A stretch of 9,098 nt of DNA from Rhodanobacter sp. (GCA_026193555.1 JAPHUU010000217.1:1-9098), one strand, 5' to 3'. Positions 1 through 6,640 are shown, counted from the stretch's first letter. The notes: generated by a model from the sequence alone, not told the origin. Numbers and translations: made by a program.

Positions 1-548
1 ACGACCAGCGGCTGCGACCAGTGCAGGTGGGTGCCGGTGTCGACCATTGCCGCCGTCAGCGCGATCACCTCGTCCAGACCGAAATGATCGGTGCAGCCGG
101 CGGTGATGAACGCGGCCAGCTCGATGTTCGAGTAGCGGTGCGCCACGATATCGCCGACGATCGCATGCAATGCAACGGCGTCGAGGGTCTTGCCGAAGAT
201 CTTGGCGCGCACGCTGGCCAGCGAATCCACGCTGGCCGGATGGGCAAGCGTCACCCGATCGTCGGCGCAGGGACACAGCGACCGCCACGCCGATTCGGAC
301 AGGCCCACTTCATCCACGCCCAGCCATTCGCCGCACACGATGTTCAGCGTTGCCAGCATGCGCTGCGTGCCCATGCGCAGTTCCAGCCGGGAGTGGCTGC
401 CGAATCCCTCGCTGCGACAGATCGGCGAGTCCTCGCGCAGATAGACCACATGCTCGGGACCGGTGTCGATGCCGAGCCGGCGCAGGCGGCTTGCCGGCGT
501 GGAGGGTGGTTCCAATGCCGAAATGACCTGGCTCACCGGCTCAGCCAT
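1..548 (-). CDS. Thymidine/AMP phosphorylase-family protein, N-terminal 182 codons (3' part outside window)
   Basis: The family catalyses phosphorolysis of nucleosides (thymidine) or, in the archaeal AMP phosphorylase branch, of nucleoside 5'-monophosphates to base plus ribose 1,5-bisphosphate, in the cytosol. The visible part has the family's N-terminal domain (RLRRLGIDTGPEHVVYLRED, then a CRSEGF stretch, about residues 18-48) followed by the start of the helical domain (SLASVRAKIFGKTLDAVALH and NIELAAFITAGC). The extra N-terminal domain of about 85 residues points to the long archaeal-like form (about 500 residues), not the shorter E. coli DeoA type. The start at 548 is fixed by an in-frame TGA at 618-620 with no ATG, GTG or TTG between them. 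No Shine-Dalgarno precedes it; a 26-codon frame overlaps the start and may couple translation. It lies 132 bases downstream of the universal stress gene on the same strand, probably in one operon. Substrate (thymidine or AMP) cannot be told from this part. Confidence 0.85.
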   Translation of the reverse strand, partial: MAEPVSQVISALEPPSTPASRLRRLGIDTGPEHVVYLREDSPICRSEGFGSHSRLELRMGTQRMLATLNIVCGEWLGVDEVGLSESAWRSLCPCADDRVTLAHPASVDSLASVRAKIFGKTLDAVALHAIVGDIVAHRYSNIELAAFITAGCTDHFGLDEVIALTAAMVDTGTHLHWSQPLV

Positions 549-621
549 CCATTGCCGCGGCGGCCCGCCAGGAGGCTTCGTGCCTGCGGTGCGGACAGCA
601 ACGGTTGCAAGAGGTGCTCAT
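541..621 (-). CDS. Possible 26-codon upstream reading frame overlapping the phosphorylase start
   Basis: An ATG at 621-619 is preceded by AAAGGA (636-631) nine bases upstream, the only Shine-Dalgarno-like sequence in this gap. The frame runs 26 codons and its TGA (543-541) overlaps the first codons of the phosphorylase gene, which itself lacks a ribosome binding site. The predicted peptide has cysteines at positions 5, 8 and 9 (CNRCC) and several His/Arg residues. It could be a translational-coupling leader, a small metal-binding peptide, or chance. The length is too short to judge coding character, so this is offered as a weak call. Confidence 0.25.
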   Translation of the reverse strand: MSTSCNRCCPHRRHEASWRAAAAMDG

Positions 622-653
622 CAGATTCGATCCTTTAAAGGTCGACCGCGCGA

Positions 654-665
654 CTGGCCGGCCAG
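654..665. repeat. Perfect 12-bp palindrome CTGGCCGGCCAG between the stress and phosphorylase genes
   Basis: The 12 bases are self-complementary and lie 16 bases past the stop of the universal stress gene. A second perfect palindrome, CCTTTAAAGG, sits at 632-641 and includes the AAAGGA proposed as ribosome binding site for the small frame. Neither has a loop or a following T run, so neither is a standard intrinsic terminator. They may be protein-binding or RNA-processing sites, or chance in GC-rich DNA. Confidence 0.3.
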
Positions 666-680
666 CTCACGGCGGCAGCC

Positions 681-1499
681 TCAGTGCTGCATCAGCACCG
701 GCATCAACGCATGAGCCAGCAGGTGTCGGGTCGCACCGCCAAGAACGCGTTCGCGCAACCTCGAATGGCCGTAGGCACCCATCACCAGCAGGTCCGCGTG
801 CATGCGGCGCGCCTCCTGCAGCAGCGCCTCGCCGGCAAGGTGCGCTGCCACCTTGATCTGCCGCGAACTGGCGACAACATGGTGCCGCTTCAGGTAGTTC
901 AGCGGGTCGAACCGCGGCACCCTGTCCTCGGCATCGTCCAGCGTGTGCTGTTCGCCATCGATCAGCACTACCTCGCGAGCCGCCTGAAGAAACGGCAAGG
1001 CGCCATGGATCGCCCGAGCAGCCTCGATACTGCCGTTCCAGCAGACCATGACGCGATCCACGGCAAGCTCCCGGTGCCACTGCGGCGGCAGCACCAGGCA
1101 CGGGATATGGCTGCCAAGCATCGCCTCGCCCAGAACATCGAACACATGGACACCTTCCACCATGTCCCGTTCCAGCACGGCAAGGTCATGCCACGCGCCA
1201 AGCTCTCGCAGGGTGGGGGCGAGGCCACCATGGGTGACCGTCCAGCTGGCTTCATGCGCGCCAAGCCGATGGGCATGGGACTCGAATGCGGAGCGCTCGC
1301 CGCCGTCATCGGTGCGCGGCTGCAGCAGCAGACCCAGCACCGATGGCTCGAGATCGGCGCCACCGACCAGGCGCAGCTCGGGCTCGATGTAGCAACTCGT
1401 GAGATGGCTGCCCCAGCGTGCAGCCAACGCGATCCCGACCTCTACGGCGGGACTCCATGGATCACTCGAGGTCGCCATGGCCAGGATGTCGTTGGGCAT
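681..1499 (-). CDS. Universal stress protein, tandem UspA domains
   Basis: A 272-residue cytosolic protein with two UspA-like nucleotide-binding folds, the usual size for tandem Usp proteins (about 270-290 residues). The first domain begins at NDILAMATSSDPWSPAVEVG. The second begins near VDRVMVCWNGSIEAARAI and ends in the ATP-binding signature MGAYGHSRLRERVLGGATRH, with G241, G244 and G254 matching G-2x-G-9x-G; the first domain lacks a clear copy. Tandem Usp proteins help survival under oxygen limitation and other stress, but the biochemical role is unknown. The start at 1499 was chosen because the fold starts right there, although no Shine-Dalgarno is seen. The frame stays open back to a GTG at 1691, with ATGs at 1565, 1586 and 1631, so a longer N-terminus is possible. 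The phosphorylase-family gene follows on the same strand. An FNR-type site and promoter lie upstream. Confidence 0.88.
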   Translation of the reverse strand: MPNDILAMATSSDPWSPAVEVGIALAARWGSHLTSCYIEPELRLVGGADLEPSVLGLLLQPRTDDGGERSAFESHAHRLGAHEASWTVTHGGLAPTLRELGAWHDLAVLERDMVEGVHVFDVLGEAMLGSHIPCLVLPPQWHRELAVDRVMVCWNGSIEAARAIHGALPFLQAAREVVLIDGEQHTLDDAEDRVPRFDPLNYLKRHHVVASSRQIKVAAHLAGEALLQEARRMHADLLVMGAYGHSRLRERVLGGATRHLLAHALMPVLMQH

Positions 1500-1711
1500 G
1501 GCAGACCGCGGCTGCGCAGTCGGATGGGCATCTTTTGACGGGAGCGGCTGTTTGTCGGCGTGCATGACGTATTTGCAGGTATCCATGGAGGTGGTGGGCG
1601 GGAGGTTGGGCGCGACGACACAATCGGGCATGGATGAACTTCGACGCCCCGCGTTGCGGTTGCCCACCGATGGGATCTGCGTGGCGAACACTCGACGCCG
1701 CGCCTGTCGAA

Positions 1712-1717
1712 TTTGTA
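1712..1717 (-). promoter_or_regulatory. Candidate -10 element of the leftward promoter
   Basis: Read leftward, TGTACAAAT contains TACAAA, 4 of 6 matches to TATAAT including the first T and second A. The transcription start would be near 1705. There is no good -35; the FNR-type site takes its place, as expected for an activator-dependent promoter. Confidence 0.45.
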
Positions 1718-1739
1718 CAGCGCCCGGCGAAGTGACGGC

Positions 1740-1753
1740 TTGACCTCGATCAA
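1740..1753. promoter_or_regulatory. FNR/ANR/DNR-type binding site
   Basis: TTGACCTCGATCAA matches the FNR-family consensus TTGAT-N4-ATCAA in 9 of 10 specified bases (C for T at the fifth). FNR/ANR proteins are oxygen-sensing activators of anaerobic genes. The centre at 1746.5 lies exactly 32 bases upstream of the centre of the leftward -10 TACAAA, the class II geometry (site at -41.5). This makes it a likely activator site for the stress/phosphorylase pair. In the rightward direction the equivalent spot holds CACACT (3 of 6 matches), so divergent control of the unknown gene is possible but weaker. Confidence 0.65.
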
Positions 1754-1925
1754 TTCACCGCGTGGCACGCTCGCCCACACTCCCCGGCATCGTTGCGCGA
1801 AAATCTCCGGCAGCAACACGGGATACCCATTGCCCGGCCGGATGCGCGAAGATGAGAACGCCTGTACCGGCCGATTATCGCGGCGACCGGTCGGACATCC
1901 TGCGCGGGCACTCCGGGGGCGGAAC

Positions 1926-2630
1926 ATGGATGCACCTCAGTCCATTGACTTGATCGACGAAGCTGCCACCCATCTGCGCTGGGCAAGACGGCGCCTTGCC
2001 GCACTGCGCGACCTTCCGCTGCCCCCGGACCTGATGGACCACGAGAAGCTGTTCCACAGCCTGTTGCGCCATCTGCAGCTTGCCCGCAACGCACTGCTCG
2101 ATGCATCAACGCTGGTCGATGGCGGCACCCTGAGGCAGCAGATCGCGATGGATCAGGATCACGACCCATTGCTGCATTACTTCTGCATGGCCGGCGACAA
2201 CCCTGGGCACACGCTGTTGGGCACCACCCTCGATCTGCCGGACCTTGGATTCCAGGTGATTGATACGGCGCGGTATCGCGAGGCTCGCGAACGCTACGGG
2301 TTCACCGACGATTTCCGCGCCATGCTCAGCATCGCCTTTGGCACCGGCGCGGGCTTCCATCGACTGCAGCGCAAGCTGCGCGATGGCCATGAACCTGATC
2401 GAATAGCGATCAAGCTCGCCGGGTTGAAATTGATCCGCTCGTGGCGCTCGGTCGGGCTGAAGAATATCGAGTATGAGGCGCGCATAGGAATGCCCATGCG
2501 GACTGCGGCACCGAAGTCGCATTTCGGCGTGGCTTTGCCCAACTCGGCCGACGCCGCAGCCGAAAAAGTCATCCACTATTACGAATCGATGCTGCGAAAG
2601 CTGCCTGCCGGCCAGCCGCAGGCATACTGA
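1926..2630 (+). CDS. Unrecognised 234-residue protein
   Basis: I do not recognise this protein. It has no signal peptide and no membrane segment. The N-terminal third (residues 1-65) is strongly helical and rich in Leu, Arg and His. It is followed by a His/Asp segment (DQDHDPLLHYFCMAGDNPGH), a mixed middle with GFTDDFRAMLSIAFGTGAGF, and a basic stretch (KLAGLKLIRSWRSVGLKNIE). The start at 1926 was chosen because a purine-rich GGGGGCGGAAC precedes it and the helical region begins there; the frame is open further up with an ATG at 1842, which would add 28 residues of unconvincing sequence. G+C is lower than in the neighbours: 37, 36 and 35 of 60 bases in 2221-2280, 2401-2460 and 2461-2520, against 45 of 60 in 3721-3780. 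It is divergent from the stress gene and 131 bases ahead of modA, so a shared promoter with modA cannot be excluded. The LLHYF...H segment faintly recalls helical HEPN-like proteins, but I would not name it on that. Confidence 0.7.
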   Translation: MDAPQSIDLIDEAATHLRWARRRLAALRDLPLPPDLMDHEKLFHSLLRHLQLARNALLDASTLVDGGTLRQQIAMDQDHDPLLHYFCMAGDNPGHTLLGTTLDLPDLGFQVIDTARYREARERYGFTDDFRAMLSIAFGTGAGFHRLQRKLRDGHEPDRIAIKLAGLKLIRSWRSVGLKNIEYEARIGMPMRTAAPKSHFGVALPNSADAAAEKVIHYYESMLRKLPAGQPQAY

Positions 2631-2675
2631 AGCCCCGCGTGCCTGCTGTCCGCCCATCCGGGTTTCGCCTATCCT

Positions 2676-2705
2676 TTGACGCCAGCACGATCTGCGGTTG
2701 ATGCT
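2676..2705 (+). promoter_or_regulatory. Tentative promoter upstream of modA
   Basis: TTGACG (2676-2681) is a 5 of 6 match to a -35 element. GATGCT (2700-2705), 18 bases further on, is a poor -10 (3 of 6). Transcription would begin around 2712, about 50 bases before modA. No ModE-type palindrome (TATAT-rich arms) is visible. The call rests mainly on the -35 match and on position. Confidence 0.25.
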
Positions 2706-2719
2706 GGGCAAGCCCGGCA
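2702..2719 (+). other. Short stem-loop upstream of modA
   Basis: TGCTGGG and CCCGGCA can pair over 7 base pairs (one G-U) around a CAAG loop. No T run follows, so it is not an intrinsic terminator for the preceding gene. It might be a leader hairpin of the modA transcript or a chance fold. Confidence 0.25.
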
Positions 2720-2761
2720 CGCGACCGGCGGGCAGCACGTCTTGTTCAAACGGAGATCGCC

Positions 2762-3559
2762 ATGCGGGTGGGATGGTTCACAGGTTTCGTGCTGGCAATC
2801 GCGTTTGCACTGAGCCCGACGGCAGCCCACGCAGGCGGCTCGATCACGGTCGCCGCCGCGGCGGATCTGCAATTCGCGATGAACGACATCGTGACCGCGT
2901 TCCGGCAGGCGCACCCGGCCGATCGGGTCGATGTCATCTATGGATCGTCCGGCCAGTTCTACACGCAGATCCGGCAGAGAGCGCCGTTCGACCTGTATTT
3001 TTCGGCCGATATCGCCTACCCGCAGGCGCTGGTCAAGGCGGGCCTGGCGGCATCCGTTCCCAGGCGCTATGCCATCGGCAGGATCGTGCTGTGGAGCGCC
3101 ACGCTGGATGCCAGCAAGTTGCGTCTGCAGGACCTTGCCGATCCGCGCTTCGACCGCATCGCGATCGCCAATCCCGAGCACGCGCCCTACGGCAAGCGTG
3201 CACAGCAAGCGCTGCAGGCCAGCGGCGTGTGGGGCAAGGTGCGGGACCGACTGGTGTACGGCGAGAACATCGCGCAGACCGCACAGTTCGTGCAGACCGG
3301 CAATGCCCGCATCGGCATCATCGCGCTGTCGCTGGCGATGAATCCCGCTTTCGCCGCCAGGGGCGGCTATGCGCTGATTCCCGCCGACCTGCATGATCCG
3401 CTGGAGCAGGGCTACGTGATCACTCGTCGCGCCGCCAACAATCCGCTGGCGCTGGCATTTGCGCGTTTCATCGAATCGCCGCAGGCAAAGGCCATCCTGC
3501 AACGCTACGGATTTTCCGGCACACAACCGACGCCGGCCCACGAGGCGGCATCGCGATGA
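2762..3559 (+). CDS. modA: Molybdate ABC transporter, periplasmic binding protein ModA
   Basis: A 265-residue protein that binds molybdate (and usually tungstate) in the periplasm and delivers it to ModBC. A signal peptide covers residues 1-24: a short basic start, the hydrophobic core [13 protein letters not shown], and cleavage after AHA. The mature protein shows the family pattern: [10 protein letters not shown] near the N-terminus, [11 protein letters not shown] (60-70), [10 protein letters not shown] (74-83), [10 protein letters not shown] (135-144) and a C-terminal [11 protein letters not shown]. The GSSG and APYG segments look closer to the Azotobacter vinelandii ModA2 type than to E. 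coli ModA; Tyr143 would be the ligand-site tyrosine. The start is supported by GGAGA (2752-2756) five bases upstream. The stop overlaps the modB start by ATGA, implying translational coupling. It is the first gene of the molybdenum cluster. Confidence 0.95.
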   Translation: MRVGWFTGFVLAIAFALSPTAAHAGGSITVAAAADLQFAMNDIVTAFRQAHPADRVDVIYGSSGQFYTQIRQRAPFDLYFSADIAYPQALVKAGLAASVPRRYAIGRIVLWSATLDASKLRLQDLADPRFDRIAIANPEHAPYGKRAQQALQASGVWGKVRDRLVYGENIAQTAQFVQTGNARIGIIALSLAMNPAFAARGGYALIPADLHDPLEQGYVITRRAANNPLALAFARFIESPQAKAILQRYGFSGTQPTPAHEAASR

Positions 3560-4233
3560 CGCTGGCGGCCGCCGACTTCGCGGCGCTGTGGTTGACCCTG
3601 AAGCTGGCCTGCACGGTCACCGGGCTGTTGTTTGTGCTGGGTACTCCGCTGGCCTGGTGGCTGGCGCGCTCGCGTTCGCGCTGGACCCGTCCGGTGGCCG
3701 CACTCGTGGCCTTGCCGCTGGTGCTGCCGCCGACCGTGCTGGGCTTCTACCTGCTGCTGGCGTTCGGCCCGCACGGCCCGGTGGGAGCGGCAACCCAGGC
3801 ACTCGGACTGGGCCTGCTGTCGTTCACGTTTTCCGGCTTGGTGGTGGCGTCGATTCTGTATTCGATGCCGTTCGTGATCCAGCCGCTGCGCCATGCGTTC
3901 GAGGCGATCGGCAATCGGCCACTGGAAGTGGCGGCGACGCTCGGCGCCGGTCCATGGGATCGCTTCTTCTCGGTGGCGCTGCCGCTGGCGCGGCGCGGCT
4001 TTCTCAGCGCCGGGGTGCTGGGCTTTGCCCACACGGTGGGCGAGTTTGGCGTGGTGCTGATGATCGGCGGCAATATCCCGCAGCGCACCCGTGTCGTGTC
4101 GGTGCAGATCTTCGACCACGTCGAGGCGCTGAAGTACGGCCAGGCGCATGCGCTGGCCGGAGGCCTGCTGGTGTTCTCGTTCCTGGTGCTGCTGGCGGTC
4201 TACACCAGCCAGCCGCGACTGCGGAATTTCTGA
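3556..4233 (+). CDS. modB: Molybdate ABC transporter permease ModB
   Basis: A 225-residue inner-membrane permease, the usual ModB length. Hydrophobic segments lie at about residues 8-37, 46-70, 87-110, 148-172 and 198-218, and together with ModC these form the molybdate channel. The cytoplasmic coupling loop carries the EAA-type motif [20 protein letters not shown] (124-143) followed by the conserved [19 protein letters not shown]. These residues dock onto the ATPase. The start ATG overlaps the modA stop (ATGA at 3556-3559), and modC begins one base after the modB stop, so all three are surely one transcript. Nothing looks broken or unusual. Confidence 0.96.
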   Translation: MTLAAADFAALWLTLKLACTVTGLLFVLGTPLAWWLARSRSRWTRPVAALVALPLVLPPTVLGFYLLLAFGPHGPVGAATQALGLGLLSFTFSGLVVASILYSMPFVIQPLRHAFEAIGNRPLEVAATLGAGPWDRFFSVALPLARRGFLSAGVLGFAHTVGEFGVVLMIGGNIPQRTRVVSVQIFDHVEALKYGQAHALAGGLLVFSFLVLLAVYTSQPRLRNF

Positions 4234-4234
4234 G

Positions 4235-5314
4235 ATGGGCGTCGGTATCCGCATCCGCCTCGCGCTGCGCCGCCCCGGTTTCGCGCTGGACCTGGACCTG
4301 ACGCTGCCAGCCCGTGGCATCACCGCGCTGTTCGGGCCGTCCGGCAGCGGCAAGACCAGCTGTCTGCGGGCGATCGCCGGACTGGATCGGGTGGCGGGCG
4401 CGCACATCGCGATCGGCGACGAGATCTGGCAGGACGACCGTCGCGGGCTGTTCGTGCCGACTCATCGACGCGCCGTCGGCTACATGCTGCAGGAGCCGGG
4501 GCTGTTCCCGCATCTGTCGGTACGCGGCAACCTCGACTACGGCTTTCGCCGCGCCGGCCGGCCCACGACGGTCGATCAGGCGGGGATCGTCGCGATGCTC
4601 GGCATCGGCGCGCTGCTCGATCGCCGCCCCGATGCGCTGTCCGGTGGCGAGCGTCAGCGGGTGGCGATCGCCCGCGCACTGCTGAGCCGCCCCCGACTGC
4701 TGCTGCTGGACGAACCGCTGGCCGCGCTGGACGCCGCGCGCAAGGCGGAGATCCTGCCCTATCTGGCGCGACTGCACGAGACGCTGGCGATACCGGCGCT
4801 CTATGTCAGCCACGCGCTGGACGAGGTGGCGCGACTGGCCGACCACATGGTGCTGCTGGGCGGTCCACACGGTGTCCACGACGGGCCGCTGCCGCAGATG
4901 CTGGCCAGGCTCGATCTGGCCAATGAATTTGCCGACGATTCCGGCGTACTCATTGAAGGGACGATCGCAAGCCATGACGATATCGACCACCTCAGCCGGC
5001 TCGATTTCGATGGCGGCGCGATCTTCGTGGCGCGGCGACCGGAGCCGGTCGGCCAGCGTCTGCGTTATCGCATTCACGCGCGCGACGTCAGCCTGACCCT
5101 GGCCCCGCCCGAAGCGACCAGCATCCTCAACATCATGCCGGCGGTGGTGGTGGCGGCGGCCGCTACCGACACACCGGCCCATCTGCTGGTGCGCCTGCAG
5201 GCCGGTGGCACGCCGCTGCTGGCGCGAATCAGCCAGCGCTCCTGGAAAGCGTTGCAGCTGGCGCCGGGCAGCCAGGTCTGGGCGCAGATCAAATCCGCGG
5301 CACTGCTTGGCTGA
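4235..5314 (+). CDS. modC: Molybdate ABC transporter ATP-binding protein ModC
   Basis: A 359-residue cytoplasmic ATPase that powers molybdate import. Visible motifs: Walker A GPSGSGKT (34-41), Q-loop Q86 in GYMLQEP, ABC signature LSGGERQRVAIARAL (135-149), Walker B LLLLDEP (155-161) with catalytic Glu160, D-loop around LAALD (162-166), and switch His193 in YVSH. The C-terminal part (about 290-356) begins with SILNIMPA and is a TOBE/Mop-like domain, which in ModC binds molybdate and can throttle transport when the cell has enough. The start at 4235, one base past the modB stop, places the first strand correctly; longer versions of the frame run back inside modB and are not credible. An 80-base gap follows before moeA. 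Confidence 0.96.
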   Translation: MGVGIRIRLALRRPGFALDLDLTLPARGITALFGPSGSGKTSCLRAIAGLDRVAGAHIAIGDEIWQDDRRGLFVPTHRRAVGYMLQEPGLFPHLSVRGNLDYGFRRAGRPTTVDQAGIVAMLGIGALLDRRPDALSGGERQRVAIARALLSRPRLLLLDEPLAALDAARKAEILPYLARLHETLAIPALYVSHALDEVARLADHMVLLGGPHGVHDGPLPQMLARLDLANEFADDSGVLIEGTIASHDDIDHLSRLDFDGGAIFVARRPEPVGQRLRYRIHARDVSLTLAPPEATSILNIMPAVVVAAAATDTPAHLLVRLQAGGTPLLARISQRSWKALQLAPGSQVWAQIKSAALLG

Positions 5315-5319
5315 GGCAC

Positions 5320-5354
5320 TTGTCGGTGGCTTGGTGCAGGCATCGTTCCGACAA
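5320..5354. repeat. Inverted repeat TTGTCGG-N21-CCGACAA in the modC-moeA gap
   Basis: Two perfect 7-base arms (5320-5326 and 5348-5354) flank 21 bases in the only sizeable gap of the molybdenum cluster. No T run follows, so it is not a clear terminator. Its centre at 5337 lies about 27 bases before a TATGAT sequence, where an operator or activator site overlapping a -35 region would be. It could also form an RNA hairpin in a read-through transcript. Confidence 0.4.
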
Positions 5355-5361
5355 TCCCACC

Positions 5362-5367
5362 TATGAT
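5362..5367 (+). promoter_or_regulatory. Candidate -10 element for moeA
   Basis: TATGAT matches the -10 consensus at 5 of 6 bases and lies 27 bases before the moeA ATG. There is no convincing -35 at 16-18 bases upstream, so a promoter here would need an activator, for which the preceding inverted repeat is a candidate. Confidence 0.3.
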
Positions 5368-5394
5368 GGGTAACCCGCTGCCCCGCCGCGCCGA

Positions 5395-6639
5395 ATGAGC
5401 TTGATGCGCATGCCCTTCTCCGACACATCCCTGCCCACGATGATCGCCAGCAGCGAGGCCGAGTCGCTGATCCGCTCGCGCATGCCACGCTTCGCCACCG
5501 AGCGGCGGCCGATCGATCGCGTCGGCGGCGCCATCCTGCGCCAGCCGATCGTTGCCGAGCGCGACCAGCCGCCGTTCGACCGGGTCAGCATGGATGGCAT
5601 CGCGGTCCGTTTCGACGATGTGGCGCAAGGCGTGCGGACTTTCAGCCTGTGCGGCGTCCAGCTGGCCGGCATGCCGCCACTCACCCTTGATCAGCAACAC
5701 GGTTGCATCGAAGTGATGACCGGCGCCGTGCTTCCCGCGGGCTGCGATACCGTGATCGCGGTCGAACAGACCCGGCGCCACGGCTCCCACGTCACCCTCG
5801 ATCCGGACTATCGACCGTCAGCCGGGCAATTCATCCATCGGCGCGGCAGCGATTGCCGCGCCGGCGACATCCTGATCGACAGCGGCGCCCGCCTGCGCGC
5901 ACCCGAAATCGCAGTGCTCGCCGCCAACGGCTACGCACAGGTTGAGGTGGCACGCGAACCGGGTGTGGCGATCCTCGGCACCGGCGACGAGCTGGTGGCT
6001 GTCGACGCGCCGGTGGCGGCGTGGCAGATCCGGCGCTCCAACGACCGCGCGCTGGCGGCCATGCTGGCCAGCCGCGGCCTGGGCGACGTCCGGCTGCAGC
6101 CGGTGGCCGATGACCTTCCGGCCCTGCGCTCGGTGATCGAGCGCGAGTTGCAGACCCGCGACGTGCTGATCCTGTCCGGCGGTGTGTCGATGGGCCAGCG
6201 CGACTACGTGCCCGAAGTGCTGCGCGAACTGGGCGTGGAGTGCGTGTTCCACAAGATTGCCCAGCGGCCGGGCAAGCCGATGTGGTTCGGCATCGGGCCG
6301 CAGGGGCAGGCGGTTTTCGCCCTGCCCGGCAATCCGGTATCGGTGCTGGTGTGTGCCGCCCGCTATGTGCTGCCGGCACTGCTCGAGGCGATGGGCCAGC
6401 GGGTGTCAGCGCCCGAACATGTCGGGCTGGCCTCGCCCATGGCGTATGCCGCGCCATTGACCTGGTTCGTGCCGGTCAGGCTGCAGCAGGACGACTCCGG
6501 CACGCGCACGGCGGTACCGCTGCCGCCGCCGACATCCGGCGATTTCTCCCACCTGTCGCAGACCGACGGTATCGTGGAACTGCCGGCCACCCTGCAACAA
6601 TTTCCCGCCGGCTTCCGCGCCGCCTATTATCCTTGGTGA
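5395..6639 (+). CDS. moeA: Molybdopterin molybdenumtransferase MoeA
   Basis: A 414-residue cytosolic enzyme, typical for MoeA (about 400-420). It inserts molybdenum from molybdate into adenylylated molybdopterin, releasing AMP. Signature segments in order: [13 protein letters not shown] (59-71), [14 protein letters not shown] (108-121), ILGTGDEL (193-200), [19 protein letters not shown] (258-276), RPGKPMWFG (291-299) and [10 protein letters not shown] (310-319). Glu199 and Asp270 fall at positions expected for the acidic active-site residues. The C-terminal domain ends with [17 protein letters not shown], also standard. Methionines at residues 4 and 6 offer slightly later starts and no good Shine-Dalgarno decides; the first was kept. 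The stop is one base before moaA, so the two are co-transcribed. Confidence 0.95.
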   Translation: MSLMRMPFSDTSLPTMIASSEAESLIRSRMPRFATERRPIDRVGGAILRQPIVAERDQPPFDRVSMDGIAVRFDDVAQGVRTFSLCGVQLAGMPPLTLDQQHGCIEVMTGAVLPAGCDTVIAVEQTRRHGSHVTLDPDYRPSAGQFIHRRGSDCRAGDILIDSGARLRAPEIAVLAANGYAQVEVAREPGVAILGTGDELVAVDAPVAAWQIRRSNDRALAAMLASRGLGDVRLQPVADDLPALRSVIERELQTRDVLILSGGVSMGQRDYVPEVLRELGVECVFHKIAQRPGKPMWFGIGPQGQAVFALPGNPVSVLVCAARYVLPALLEAMGQRVSAPEHVGLASPMAYAAPLTWFVPVRLQQDDSGTRTAVPLPPPTSGDFSHLSQTDGIVELPATLQQFPAGFRAAYYPW

Positions 6640-6640
6640 C

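Larger units (their letters stand above)
1500..1925. other. Divergent intergenic region (426 bases)
   Basis: This stretch separates the leftward stress gene from the rightward unknown gene. The open leftward frame in 1500-1691 encodes a sequence rich in Pro, Ser, Arg and His with no domain I recognise, so I treat it as leader RNA. It holds the FNR-type box at 1740-1753 and a leftward -10 at 1712-1717. If the transcript starts near 1705 and translation at 1499, the leader is about 205 bases long. No tRNA, terminator or direct repeat was seen. Confidence 0.6.

Noticed and set aside
21..638. 205-codon plus-strand frame opposite the phosphorylase gene
   Set aside because: The minus-strand frame matches the phosphorylase family in detail; this one matches nothing.
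684..1538. 284-codon plus-strand frame opposite the universal stress gene
   Set aside because: The minus strand has recognisable Usp motifs; the plus-strand product is a Gln/His/Arg-rich shadow.
1866..1891. Imperfect inverted repeat ACCGG...CCGGT upstream of the unknown gene
   Set aside because: Only five contiguous paired bases of pure CCGG-type sequence, which is expected by chance in DNA of this composition.
1842..1925. Upstream ATG start for the unknown gene
   Set aside because: The added 28 residues look like translated non-coding sequence, and the ATG at 1842 lacks a ribosome binding site, whereas 1926 has a purine-rich stretch before it.
2698..2711. FNR-like sequence TTGATGCTGGGCAA upstream of modA
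   Set aside because: Only one half-site is good (8 of 10 overall) and no -10 lies at the class II distance; it also overlaps a hairpin that explains part of the symmetry.
5315..5394. Molybdenum cofactor riboswitch upstream of moeA
   Set aside because: The 80-base gap is too short for the roughly 140-base Moco RNA motif and I see no matching helices beyond one 7-base inverted repeat.
4004..5488. 494-codon open frame on the minus strand opposite modB/modC
   Set aside because: It is antisense to clear ABC transporter genes with intact motifs; its translation is a low-complexity Arg/Gln/His mix with no domain. Long antisense frames are common in GC-rich coding DNA.
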